The notes under the pieces were generated by a model that worked only from the letters and a program-made list of their open reading frames with translations, was not told the origin of the DNA and searched no databases. The translations under genes and the position numbers were made by a program. From Betaproteobacteria bacterium (lineage in GTDB: Bacteria; Pseudomonadota; Gammaproteobacteria; Burkholderiales; SG8-39): a stretch of DNA of 18,844 nucleotides. The DNA is taken from assembly GCA_019237595.1 (NCBI GenBank), contig JAFAGU010000201.1, positions 1-18,844 on the forward strand, written 5' to 3'. This document shows, piece by piece, positions 7,451-15,180 of this stretch. Every line of letters begins with the position of its first letter. Within the stretch, counting starts at the first letter, position 1.

Positions 7451-7816
7451 TCAGAGGTACAGCAGGACGAGCGCCACGAGCGCGGGCAGCGCCTGCACCC
7501 AGAAGATCTTGCGCGGCCCGGTCGTGGCGCCGAATACTCCGGCAAGCACGACGCAGCCGAGGAAGAACACCGCGATCGGCAGCGCGAACGTCGAGCCTGC
7601 CTGGCGGAGCCACAGCGACCACAAGAGCCCCGCCGCCAGGAAACCGTTGTAGAGGCCCTGGTTCATCGCCAGCACTTTCGTAGCCGCCGACTGCTCGGGC
7701 GCCATGCCGAGCGCGCGCCGGCCGAACGGCGTGTCCCAGAGGAACATCTCCAGGACGAGGAAGTACAGGTGAAGCAGCGCAACCAGGCCGACGACGATGC
7801 CCGCGGCAAGCTTCAT
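7451..7816 (-). CDS. DUF1304 family small membrane protein
   Basis: 121 residues with four predicted transmembrane segments: about 4-24, 50-68, 75-96 and 103-120. The loop MFLWDTPFGRRALGM and the segment TKVLAMNQGLYNGFLAAGLL are characteristic of the DUF1304 family, whose function is unknown. A good ribosome binding site (GGGAGG, ending 6 bases before the ATG) supports the start. It lies 19 bp downstream of the M81 metallopeptidase gene on the same strand, so the two are probably co-transcribed. It converges with the amidase gene with 9 bp between the stop codons and no obvious terminator there. Confidence 0.88.
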   Translation of the reverse strand: MKLAAGIVVGLVALLHLYFLVLEMFLWDTPFGRRALGMAPEQSAATKVLAMNQGLYNGFLAAGLLWSLWLRQAGSTFALPIAVFFLGCVVLAGVFGATTGPRKIFWVQALPALVALVLLYL

Positions 7817-7835
7817 GGCTTTCCTCCCTCGCTTC

Positions 7836-9335
7836 TCATCGGTGCGCCGGCCCGAGCGGCCGGAGCCTCACGCCTTTCCTGAGCTTCGTCCACTTGAACT
7901 CCGCGGGATCCGCGAGCGCGGGTCCGGGAGACTTCACCACCAGCACTTCCTTGGCGATCGGCTGGAAGTCGGCCCGGAAGTGCACGGAGCTCTTGAGGGC
8001 GATCATGCGTTCCTGCCGCGGCTCGACGCCGAGGTGGCGGAACATCTCCTGGTCGGCGGCCTGGCACTTGCGCGAGGCGAGGGCAACCCGGACGCCCGGC
8101 GCGTTCTTCGAGCGCAGGAGCGCCATCGGCCCGAGCTTCATGCGGAATCCCTTGAACATCGGCCCGGTGCACGTGAACTGGCCGTCACCGAGGCGCTCGA
8201 TCGTGAATTCGCCTTCCAGGGGAGAATCATTTTCGATATTGGATTTGCCGCCAAGGCGGAATACGAGCGTGCGGCCCTGCCCCGCCTCGTGCGCGCGCTT
8301 CGCGGAGTCGCCGTCGATCAGCAGCCCGAGAACGGCCTCCTTTGCATTTTGGGAAATAAGCTCCTTCAGGAGGCCGGTCGTGTCTCCATTGCCGCCCGCG
8401 CCCGGATTGTCCTGGGTGTCCGCCATCACGATCGGGCGGCCTGGCGCGCCGCGCTCGCGCGAGAGACGCACGGCGTCCGCAGGCGAATGCAGCTCGAGGA
8501 CGAAATCCTTTTCCGCGTCGGCGACGAGCCGACGCAGCCGCTCGACGGCCTCGCCCGCTTCCTTCTCATCGAAGGAATAGCCGAAGACCGACATTCCGCA
8601 CTCCGCGAAGTCCGCCATGGGAAAGCCCGGCGTGAAGGAGAGCACGGTGCCGCCCTGCGTTTCCATTCGACCGAGTTCCTCGTAGATCGAGCGGCATGGC
8701 TCGATGAACGAGCACTGCGACGGGATGCCGGTCAGGAAATCGAGCCTCGCATGGGCGCCCTTCATCGGGCGCCCGGCCTTCAGCATTTCGCCGAGGGCGT
8801 GCGCCGCGCGGGCGCCGGTAGCTGCCATGTCGACGTGCGGATAGGTGCGATAGGCGACCAGCGCATCGGCCGTCTCCATCATCGCGCGGGTGACATTCGC
8901 GTGCAGGTCGAGGCTCGCGGCGATCGGCACCGACGGCCCCACGGCTTCGCGCACGCGGCGCAGGATCTCGCCCTCGCCGTCGTCGAAACGCTCGCTCACC
9001 ATCGCGCCGTGCAGGTCGAGGTACACCGCGTCCGGCTGCTCTTTTTCCAGATGAAGGACGAGGGATCGGGTGATGCGCTCGAACGCCTCTTCGGTCACAT
9101 GCGCCGAGGGGCTCGCCGCGGCCCAGGCCGTGCCGACCAGGGAATGTCCCTGCGCTCGCAACGCCTCGATCGCGCCGGCCGCGGGGATGTTCGCGCCTTC
9201 GACCGCGGCGAAGATCGACGCGCCGAACTGCGCGCCCGGCCAGCCTCCGCCCGCCTCGAAGGCGGCGTAGTCCGCCTTGGACGGAGCGAAGGTGTTGGTT
9301 TCGTGCTGGAACCCGCCGATCGCGATGCGCGCCAT
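7836..9335 (-). CDS. M81-family (MlrC-like) metallopeptidase
   Basis: 499 residues covering both halves of the MlrC family. The N-terminal catalytic half shows FQHETNTFAP (His11, Glu12), YLDLHGAMV (Asp107, His109), ASLDLHANVT (Asp143, His145) and YRTYPHVDM (His167). These Asp/His residues are the likely zinc ligands, judged from motif conservation. The C-terminal MlrC domain has DTQDNPGAGGNGDTTGLL followed by an alpha/beta region. The best-known member, MlrC, finishes microcystin breakdown by cleaving linear peptides, but most relatives occur in organisms that never meet microcystin, and their substrates are unknown. No signal peptide is visible, so it acts in the cytoplasm. It is divergent from the peptide-type importer, which fits processing of imported peptides or amides (inference). 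The DUF1304 gene follows on the same strand. Confidence 0.92.
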   Translation of the reverse strand: MARIAIGGFQHETNTFAPSKADYAAFEAGGGWPGAQFGASIFAAVEGANIPAAGAIEALRAQGHSLVGTAWAAASPSAHVTEEAFERITRSLVLHLEKEQPDAVYLDLHGAMVSERFDDGEGEILRRVREAVGPSVPIAASLDLHANVTRAMMETADALVAYRTYPHVDMAATGARAAHALGEMLKAGRPMKGAHARLDFLTGIPSQCSFIEPCRSIYEELGRMETQGGTVLSFTPGFPMADFAECGMSVFGYSFDEKEAGEAVERLRRLVADAEKDFVLELHSPADAVRLSRERGAPGRPIVMADTQDNPGAGGNGDTTGLLKELISQNAKEAVLGLLIDGDSAKRAHEAGQGRTLVFRLGGKSNIENDSPLEGEFTIERLGDGQFTCTGPMFKGFRMKLGPMALLRSKNAPGVRVALASRKCQAADQEMFRHLGVEPRQERMIALKSSVHFRADFQPIAKEVLVVKSPGPALADPAEFKWTKLRKGVRLRPLGPAHR

Positions 9336-9339
9336 GGCC

Positions 9340-9345
9340 TATACT
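9340..9345 (+). promoter_or_regulatory. -10-like box for the importer operon
   Basis: TATACT (5 of 6 matches to TATAAT) lies in the 37-bp gap between the divergent M81 and binding-protein genes, 27 bases before the ATG at 9373. A start site near 9352 would leave a short leader containing the ribosome binding site at 9360-9363. No good -35 is visible 16-18 bp upstream. Confidence 0.33.
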
Positions 9346-9359
9346 TTCGCCTCCAGCCC

Positions 9360-9363
9360 GGAG
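9360..9363 (+). promoter_or_regulatory. Ribosome binding site of the binding-protein gene
   Basis: GGAG ends 9 bases before ATG 9373. This, together with the signal peptide that starts at that ATG, decides the start over an in-frame start further upstream that would overlap the divergent M81 gene. Confidence 0.65.
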
Positions 9364-9372
9364 ATTAAACCA

Positions 9373-10941
9373 ATGGTCCGAAAGGTCGCCGCCGCAGCCC
9401 TTCTTGGTTTGATTCTGACCTGCGCCCATGCGCAGGACAAAGTGCTTCGCATCGTGCCGCACTCGAACCTCGCGATCCTCGACCCGATCTGGACGACGGC
9501 GTACATGAGCCGCAACCACGGCTACATGATCTACGACACGCTCTTCGGCACGGACGAGAAGAACCAGGTCCGGCCGCAGATGGTCGAGTCCTGGACCGAG
9601 AGCCCCGACCACCGGCTCTGGACCTTCAAGCTGAGGAAGGGCCTCGAGTTCCACGACGGCAAGCCGGTCACCGGCGACGACGTGATCGCCTCGCTGCAGC
9701 GCTGGGGCAAGCGCGATGCGATGGGCGTCGCGCTCTTCGGCTTCGTCGACCGCATGGATTCGCCCGCGCCCGACACGGTGCGCATGTTCCTGCGCGAAGC
9801 GTGCAGCTTCGTGCTCGATGCGCTCGGCAAGCCCTCCTCCAACGTGCCCTTCATCATGCCCAGGCGCGTCGCGGAGACCGACGCCTTCAAGCAGATCGAG
9901 GACTACACAGGCTCGGGCCCCTACGTCTTCGTCAAGGACGAATTCAAACCGGGGGATAAAGCTGTTTATATAAAAAATAAAAAGTATGTGCCGCGCAAGG
10001 AGCCTCCGTCCGGCTCCGCCGGAGGCAAGAACGTCTACGTCGACCGAGTGGAGTGGAATTTGGCGCTCCGCGACGGCCAGGCGCAGGTGAACGCGCTCAA
10101 GCAGGGCGAGATCGACATTCTCGAGCAGGTGCCCTTCGAGCTCTACGAGAGCGTGAAGAGCGACCCGAACATCCAGCTGCCGGATTTCGACCGCGTCGGC
10201 TTCCAGTACATGGCGCGCTTCAACCACCTGAACAAGCCCTTCGACAACGTGAAGGTGCGCCGCGCGGTGCTCGCGGCCTTCCAGCAGGAGCCCTTCCTTC
10301 GCGCGCAGGTGGGCGTGAAGGAGCTCTATCACACCTGCGCGTCGATCTACACCTGCGGCACGCCGTTCGCGAGCGATGCCGGCAGCGACATCCAGTCCAA
10401 ATCGAACATGAAGAAAGCGCAGGAGCTCCTCAAGGAGTCCGGCTACGACGGCACGCCGATCGTGCTCATGAAGCCGACCGACCTCGCGGCGATCCAGAAG
10501 CTCCCCGACGTCGCGGCGCAGCTCATGCGCCAGGCGGGGTTCAAGGTCGACCTGCAGGCCATGGACTGGCAGACGCTTGTCGGCCGCCGCGCCAAGAAGG
10601 ACCCGATCGACAAGGGCGGCTGGCACATGTTCCTCACCGCCTGGCAGGCGCACGACATCTGGAACCCGATCTCCAACGCCGCGCTCGACTGCCGCGGCGA
10701 GCAGTCGGGGTGGTTCGGCTGGTGCAAGGACGACCGGCTCGTGGAGCTCCGCGGCCAGTTCATGCGCGAGGCTGACCCGGCGAAGAAGAAAAAGCTCGCG
10801 GAGGCGATCCAGGCGCGGGCTTTCGAAGTCGGCACGCACGTGCCGCTCGGCGAGTACCGGGTGCCGATGGCCGCCCGCAAGAACATCAGCGGCTTCTTCG
10901 TCGCCAACGGCAACCTCTACTGGAACATTAAAAAGAACTGA
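9373..10941 (+). CDS. Peptide-type ABC transporter substrate-binding protein (SBP family 5)
   Basis: 522 residues, a DppA/OppA-type periplasmic binding protein. The signal peptide is MVRKVAAAALLGLILTCAHA, probably cut before Gln21. Family landmarks follow: LRIVPHSNLAILDPIWT, the segment around residues 55-75 (YDTLFGTDEKNQVRPQMVES), WTFKLRKGLEFHDGKPVTGD with DDVIASLQRWG, YTGSGPYVF, PRKEPPSGSAGGK, a HMFLTAWQAHD segment, and a C-terminal Lys/Glu helix. Ligand specificity cannot be read. Downstream lie two permeases and a double ATPase gene, giving a full importer. An AT-rich segment (9956-9987) interrupts the usual codon use without breaking the frame. The stop TGA overlaps a CTG that is the best start for the next gene. 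Confidence 0.93.
   Translation: MVRKVAAAALLGLILTCAHAQDKVLRIVPHSNLAILDPIWTTAYMSRNHGYMIYDTLFGTDEKNQVRPQMVESWTESPDHRLWTFKLRKGLEFHDGKPVTGDDVIASLQRWGKRDAMGVALFGFVDRMDSPAPDTVRMFLREACSFVLDALGKPSSNVPFIMPRRVAETDAFKQIEDYTGSGPYVFVKDEFKPGDKAVYIKNKKYVPRKEPPSGSAGGKNVYVDRVEWNLALRDGQAQVNALKQGEIDILEQVPFELYESVKSDPNIQLPDFDRVGFQYMARFNHLNKPFDNVKVRRAVLAAFQQEPFLRAQVGVKELYHTCASIYTCGTPFASDAGSDIQSKSNMKKAQELLKESGYDGTPIVLMKPTDLAAIQKLPDVAAQLMRQAGFKVDLQAMDWQTLVGRRAKKDPIDKGGWHMFLTAWQAHDIWNPISNAALDCRGEQSGWFGWCKDDRLVELRGQFMREADPAKKKKLAEAIQARAFEVGTHVPLGEYRVPMAARKNISGFFVANGNLYWNIKKN
9956..9987 (+). other. AT-rich island with slippery-type heptamer in the binding-protein gene
   Basis: Only 4 of these 32 bases are G or C, inside a gene that is otherwise strongly GC-rich. 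It encodes about residues 195-205 (KAVYIKNKKY) with the rare codon ATA. It contains A_AAA_AAT at 9972-9978 in the zero frame; a -1 shift there would meet TAA at once (9978-9980). The zero frame continues and encodes normal family sequence on both sides. Confidence 0.6.
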
Positions 10942-11879
10942 TCGAGTTCATCGCCCGGCGCGTCCTCGCCACGATCCCGGTTCTCGCGATCGTGGCGGTG
11001 CTGGTCTTCCTCCTCCTTCGCCTGACGCCGGGCGATCCGGCGGCGATCCTCGCGGGCGACGCCGCGACCGCCGAGCAGATCGATCGCATCCGCGCGAGCC
11101 TCGGCCTCGACCGCTCGATCGAGGCGCAGTTCGCGATCTGGCTGGGCCAGGTGCTCACGGGAGACCTGGGCCAATCGTTCTACTACCGCATGGGCGTGGC
11201 GACGCTGATCGGCCAGCGGCTGGAGCCCACGCTTGCGCTCGCCTTGTTCACGCTCGTCCTTTCGGTCTGCGTGGCCGTGCCGCTGGGCGTCCTCGCCGCA
11301 TGGCGCCACGGCGGCTGGCTCGACCGCGGCCTGATGGCCTTTTCGGTCGGCGGCTTCTCGGTGCCGACCTTCGTCGTCGCCTACCTGCTCATCTGGCTCG
11401 TCTCGCTCAAGCTCGGCTGGCTGCCGGTGCAGGGCTACGTCCGGTTCTCTGAGAACCACCTTTTGTTCCTCAAGCATCTCATCCTGCCGTCCATCACGCT
11501 CTCCTTCATCTACATCGCGCTCATCGCGCGCGTCACGCGCGCCTCGGTGCTCGAGGCGCTGGGCGAGGACTACATCCGTACGGCGCGCGCCAAGGGCCTC
11601 CCGGAAACGCGCGTGCTGCTTCGCCACGCGCTCGCGAACGCGGCCGTGCCGATCGCCACGGTGATCGGCATCGGCATCGCCATCCTGATCGGCGGCGTCG
11701 TGGTGACCGAATCGGTGTACGCGATTCCGGGACTGGGGCGGCTCACCGTGGATGCAGTCCTCGCGCGCGACTTCCCGACGATCCAGGGCCTGATCCTCTT
11801 CTTCTCGTTCGTGTACGTGATGGTCAATCTGCTGATCGACCTCTCGTACGCGTTCCTCGACCCGAGGATCCGCTACTAG
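10938..11879 (+). CDS. Peptide-type ABC transporter permease (DppB-like), probable CTG start
   Basis: 313 residues when started at CTG 10938. It is an inner-membrane permease with about six transmembrane helices and the cytoplasmic EAA loop EALGEDYIRTARAKGL beginning at residue 206. N-terminal IEFIARRVLATIPVLAIV matches the standard DppB beginning (short amphipathic start, RR, then helix 1), and LLRLTPGDPAAILAGD follows. An in-frame TAA at 10929-10931 blocks any earlier start, and there is no ATG, GTG or TTG between it and 10992. The GTG at 10992 would delete half of helix 1. CTG overlaps the preceding stop as CTGA, matching the NTGA overlaps elsewhere in the window. The C-terminus FLDPRIRY is typical. 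It pairs with the next permease. Confidence 0.88.
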   Translation: MIEFIARRVLATIPVLAIVAVLVFLLLRLTPGDPAAILAGDAATAEQIDRIRASLGLDRSIEAQFAIWLGQVLTGDLGQSFYYRMGVATLIGQRLEPTLALALFTLVLSVCVAVPLGVLAAWRHGGWLDRGLMAFSVGGFSVPTFVVAYLLIWLVSLKLGWLPVQGYVRFSENHLLFLKHLILPSITLSFIYIALIARVTRASVLEALGEDYIRTARAKGLPETRVLLRHALANAAVPIATVIGIGIAILIGGVVVTESVYAIPGLGRLTVDAVLARDFPTIQGLILFFSFVYVMVNLLIDLSYAFLDPRIRY

Positions 11880-11883
11880 GCCG

Positions 11884-12756
11884 ATGGCCCGCGTTTTCGC
11901 CAACTGGTCGGTGCGAATCGGGGCGAGCGCCCTCGTCTTTCTTCTTTTTCTTGCCATCGCGGCGCCCTATCTAGGCACCGTGGACCCGACGCTCTTCGAC
12001 GCGGGGAGCCGCGACCTGACGCCGGGGCAGGCGGGCGAGATCACGACGCTCGAGGGCGACACGGTGAAGCACGTCTTCCTGATGGGCTCCGATTCCTTCG
12101 GCCGCGACATCTACAGCCGCGTCCTCTACGGCACGCGCGTCTCGCTGATCGTCGGTCTCGCATGCGCCGCGGTCGCGCTCGCCGTGGGGATCGTCTGCGG
12201 GCTGCTCGCGGGCTACGTGCGCTGGCTCGACGGGCCGCTCATGCGCCTCATGGACGGCATCATGGCGATCCCGGCGATCCTGATCGCCATCGCGCTCGTG
12301 GCGCTCTGGCGCGCGAGCCTGCCCACGGTCATCTTTGCGATTGCGATCCCGGAGATCCCGCGCGTCACGCGGCTCGTGCGCTCGCTCGTGCTGACGCTGC
12401 GCGAGGAGCCTTACGTGGAAGCGGCCGTCTCGCTCGGCACGCCGCCGTTGAAGATCATGTTCGGACACATCCTGCCCAACACCATCGCCCCGCTCATCGT
12501 CCAGGGCACCTACATCGTCGGCTTCGCGATCCTCATCGAGGCGATCCTGTCCTTCCTCGGCGTCGGCCTGCCGCCCGACGTGCCAACATGGGGCAACATC
12601 ATGGCCGAGGGGCGCGTGCAATTCGTCGCGTATCCCCACAACGTCTTCTTCCCCGGCATCTTCCTCGCCGCCACGGTGCTCGCGGTGAACATCCTCGGCG
12701 ACGGCCTGCGCGATACGCTCGACCCGAAGCTCGCGAAGCGCGTGGAGCCCGAATGA
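11884..12756 (+). CDS. Peptide-type ABC transporter permease (DppC-like)
   Basis: 290 residues. The N-terminal helix (about 12-30) is followed by a periplasmic segment holding HVFLMGSDSFGRDIYSRVLY, a hallmark of DppC/OppC proteins (the GTDxxGRD motif). The core transmembrane domain follows, with the EAA loop around residues 174-200 (EPYVEAAVSLGTPPLKIMFG then HILPN), and the end FLGVGLPPDVPTWGNIM, then GDGLRDTLDPK. It starts 4 bp after the DppB-like gene and its stop overlaps the ATPase gene start as ATGA. Together with DppB it would form the membrane channel. Confidence 0.94.
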   Translation: MARVFANWSVRIGASALVFLLFLAIAAPYLGTVDPTLFDAGSRDLTPGQAGEITTLEGDTVKHVFLMGSDSFGRDIYSRVLYGTRVSLIVGLACAAVALAVGIVCGLLAGYVRWLDGPLMRLMDGIMAIPAILIAIALVALWRASLPTVIFAIAIPEIPRVTRLVRSLVLTLREEPYVEAAVSLGTPPLKIMFGHILPNTIAPLIVQGTYIVGFAILIEAILSFLGVGLPPDVPTWGNIMAEGRVQFVAYPHNVFFPGIFLAATVLAVNILGDGLRDTLDPKLAKRVEPE

Positions 12757-14393
12757 GCGCCCTCGAGGTTCGCGGGCTCACGGTCGCGCTTCCGCGCGGC
12801 GCCGATCGAGCGCAAGCCGTGAGCGACGTGTCGTTCCAGGTCGAAAAGCGCGAGATCGTCTGCCTCGTCGGCGAATCGGGCTCGGGAAAGAGCGTCATCG
12901 CGCAGGCGATCATGGGCCTCCTGCCCGCGGCGCTCCCGGTGTCCCGCGGGCAAGTGTTCCTCGAGGGCGAGGAGCTCACGGCGGCCGCGCCCGCGCGCCT
13001 TCGCGAGCTCCGTGGCGCGCGGATGGCCATGATCTTCCAGGAGCCGATGACCGCGCTCAACCCGGTCATGACCTGCGGCGCCCAGCTCGACGAGCTGCTG
13101 CTCTTCCACGGGAGGACTTCCCCGGCCGAGCGAAGAAAGAAGATCCTCCAGCTCCTCGGCGAAGTCGCATTGGGCGATCCCGAGCGGATGCTCGCCTCCT
13201 ATCCGCACCAGCTCTCCGGCGGGCAGCGCCAGCGCATCATGATCGCCATGGCGCTCGCCCTCGAGCCCGCGCTCCTGATCGCCGACGAACCCACCACGGC
13301 GCTCGATGTAACGACGCAATCCCAGATACTGAAATTGATCATCGAGGTGCAAAAGCGCCATGGCATGGCGGTGCTCTTCATCACCCACGACTTCGGCGTC
13401 GTCGCGGAGATCGCGGACCGAGTGGCGGTCCTGCGCCTGGGAGAGCTCGTCGAGAGCGGCCGGCGAGAGGAGGTGTTGAGCCATCCTCGCCACGACTACA
13501 CGCGCATGCTCATCGCCTCCGTCCCGTCCCTGAAGCCGGCGCAGCGCGCCACGCTGCCCGCGGGGCCGGCCGCGCTGGAAACGAAAAAGCTCTCCAAGAC
13601 CTATACCGAGCGCCGATGGCTCGGCCCGCGGCGCGAAGTGCATGCGGCGCGAGACGTGACGCTCGCCGTGAGGCGCGGCGAGACGCTCGGCATCGTCGGC
13701 GAATCGGGCTCCGGAAAATCCACGCTCGCGCGCTGCCTCGCCCGGCTCATCGAGCCGAGCGAGGGCGACATCTTCCTGGGCGGCACCAACATCGCCAGGT
13801 CCAAGCCGGCCGCGCTGCGCCCGCTTCGATCCCGCATCCAGATCGTTTTCCAGGATCCGTACCGCTCGCTCAATCCGCGGCGCACGGTGGCGCAGGCGCT
13901 CATCGAGGGACCAGTCAACTACGGCCTTTCCCGGGAGCAAGCGCTCGAGCGCGCGGGCCGGCTGCTCGCGCTCGTGGGCCTCGAGGGCTCCTCGCTCGAG
14001 CGCTATCCGCACCAGTTCTCCGGCGGCCAGCGCCAGCGGATCTGCATCGCCCGCGCGCTCGCCGTCGAGCCGGAGGTCCTGATCGCGGACGAGGCCGTCT
14101 CGGCGCTCGATGTCTCCGTCCAGGCCCAGGTGCTTCGGCTGCTCGAGGACATCCGCCGCAAGCTCGAACTCGCGATGGTGTTCATCACGCACGACCTGCG
14201 CGTCGCGGCGCAGGTCTGCGACACGGTCGCCGTCATGCACCGGGGACGGGTCGTCGAATACGGCTCGGCCGCCGAAGTGCTCGTGCACCCGCGCGACGAA
14301 TACACCCAGGCCCTCCTCGCTGCGGCGCCGGGGCGCGACTTCGGGTTCGGATCCGCTGCGCAAGAAGCCGCGCGGCCCGGCAGCGGCGCGTAA
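12753..14393 (+). CDS. Dual-domain ABC transporter ATPase (DppD-DppF fusion type)
   Basis: 546 residues containing two complete ATPase domains in one chain, so one protein powers the importer. Domain 1: Walker A GESGSGKS at 40-47, Q-loop MIFQEPMTALNP, signature LSGGQRQR at 154-161, Walker B LLIADEPTTALD, switch His in FITHDFGVV. Domain 2: Walker A GESGSGKS at 316-323, Q-loop IVFQDPYRSLNP, signature FSGGQRQR at 422-429, Walker B VLIADEAVSALD, switch FITHDLRVA. All catalytic residues are present in both halves, so both sites should be active. The second Walker B has DEA instead of the commoner DEP. The C-terminal tail after about 525 is Ala/Gly rich and probably disordered. It is the last gene of the importer operon; 10 bp separate it from birA. 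Confidence 0.94.
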   Translation: MSALEVRGLTVALPRGADRAQAVSDVSFQVEKREIVCLVGESGSGKSVIAQAIMGLLPAALPVSRGQVFLEGEELTAAAPARLRELRGARMAMIFQEPMTALNPVMTCGAQLDELLLFHGRTSPAERRKKILQLLGEVALGDPERMLASYPHQLSGGQRQRIMIAMALALEPALLIADEPTTALDVTTQSQILKLIIEVQKRHGMAVLFITHDFGVVAEIADRVAVLRLGELVESGRREEVLSHPRHDYTRMLIASVPSLKPAQRATLPAGPAALETKKLSKTYTERRWLGPRREVHAARDVTLAVRRGETLGIVGESGSGKSTLARCLARLIEPSEGDIFLGGTNIARSKPAALRPLRSRIQIVFQDPYRSLNPRRTVAQALIEGPVNYGLSREQALERAGRLLALVGLEGSSLERYPHQFSGGQRQRICIARALAVEPEVLIADEAVSALDVSVQAQVLRLLEDIRRKLELAMVFITHDLRVAAQVCDTVAVMHRGRVVEYGSAAEVLVHPRDEYTQALLAAAPGRDFGFGSAAQEAARPGSGA

Positions 14394-14403
14394 ACTAGCG
14401 CCC

Positions 14404-15180
14404 ATGGAAGCGCTCGACGCCTCGCGCCTCGCCTCCGAAGGCCTGGAGGCTCGCGTCCTCGCGCGCTGCGGATCGACCAATACGGAGCTCCTCGCCTCGC
14501 GCGAGCCCTTCGTGCAAGCGGTGCTGCTCGCAACAGAGGAGCAGACGGCCGGCCGCGGCCGCCGCGGGCGCCGCTGGCATGCGGCTCCGCATGCCGCCAT
14601 CACCTTTTCGCTCGCCCGGCGCATCGCGCGTGCGGTGCGCGAGCTGCCGGCGCTTTCGCTCGTCGCCGGCGTCGCGCTCGCCACCGCGCTGCGCGCCCTG
14701 GGCGCTCGCGAGGTGGCGCTCAAGTGGCCCAACGACCTCGTGGCCCGCGACGCCAAACTCGGCGGGATCCTCGTGGAAACGCGCCTTTCCGGCGGCATGC
14801 CGCTCGCGGTCGTGGGCGTGGGACTCAACTACTCGCGCGACGAAGCTCTCGGGCGGCGCCTGGGCCGGGCCGTCGTGTCGCTCGAGGAGCTGATCGCCGA
14901 CCTGCCCGGCCGCAACGCCGTGATTCGCACTTGTGCTGCCGAGCTCCTTCGCGCGCTCGAACGGTTCGAGCGCGACGGATTGGACGCCGCGAGGAGCGCG
15001 TGGCCTGCGCTCGACGCGAACGCCGGCCGGAGGCTCCGCGTGCGCCTGGCGGACGGCCGCACCGTCACCGGGCTCGCCGCGGGTCTAGCGGAAGACGGCG
15101 CGCTTCGCCTGGAGACGCGCGCCGGGACGCGCGTCATCCGCAGCGGGCGCGTCGCGCAAGTGCGAGCGAGGGCCGCATGA
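14404..15180 (+). CDS. birA: Biotin--[acetyl-CoA carboxylase] ligase, catalytic domain only
   Basis: 258 residues. It activates biotin with ATP and transfers it to the carboxylase carrier protein. Biotin/AMP-site motifs are visible: STNTELLA, the loop EEQTAGRGRRGRRWH, ALKWPNDLV, KLGGILVET and VVGVGLNYS. The C-terminal small barrel (about 210-258) ends with GRVAQVRARA. The N-terminal winged-helix DNA-binding domain of E. coli BirA is absent: the catalytic motifs begin at about residue 22, so this enzyme should not act as the biotin operon repressor. The ATG is 10 bp after the ATPase gene; no clear ribosome binding site is visible. Its stop overlaps coaX as ATGA. Confidence 0.93.
   Translation: MEALDASRLASEGLEARVLARCGSTNTELLASREPFVQAVLLATEEQTAGRGRRGRRWHAAPHAAITFSLARRIARAVRELPALSLVAGVALATALRALGAREVALKWPNDLVARDAKLGGILVETRLSGGMPLAVVGVGLNYSRDEALGRRLGRAVVSLEELIADLPGRNAVIRTCAAELLRALERFERDGLDAARSAWPALDANAGRRLRVRLADGRTVTGLAAGLAEDGALRLETRAGTRVIRSGRVAQVRARAA

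Noticed and set aside
8221..8370. Lower-GC codon patches in the M81 gene as signs of transfer
   Set aside because: Short, in frame, and encoding normal-looking sequence; the rest of the gene has the same composition as its neighbours.
7836..9335. Microcystin degradation (mlr) cluster
   Set aside because: Only an MlrC-family protein is present; mlrA, mlrB and mlrD are not seen, and the family is widespread outside microcystin degraders.
10992..11879. DppB-like permease starting at GTG 10992
   Set aside because: This start would discard the conserved N-terminal IEFIARRVLATIPVLAI and cut the first membrane helix; CTG 10938 gives the full family-like protein.
12510..14828. Very long open frames antisense to the ATPase and birA genes (and similar ones antisense to the M81, ugpB and mutase genes)
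   Set aside because: Their translations are Arg/Ala/Glu-rich with no domains; long antisense frames are a normal by-product of GC-rich codon use opposite well-supported genes.
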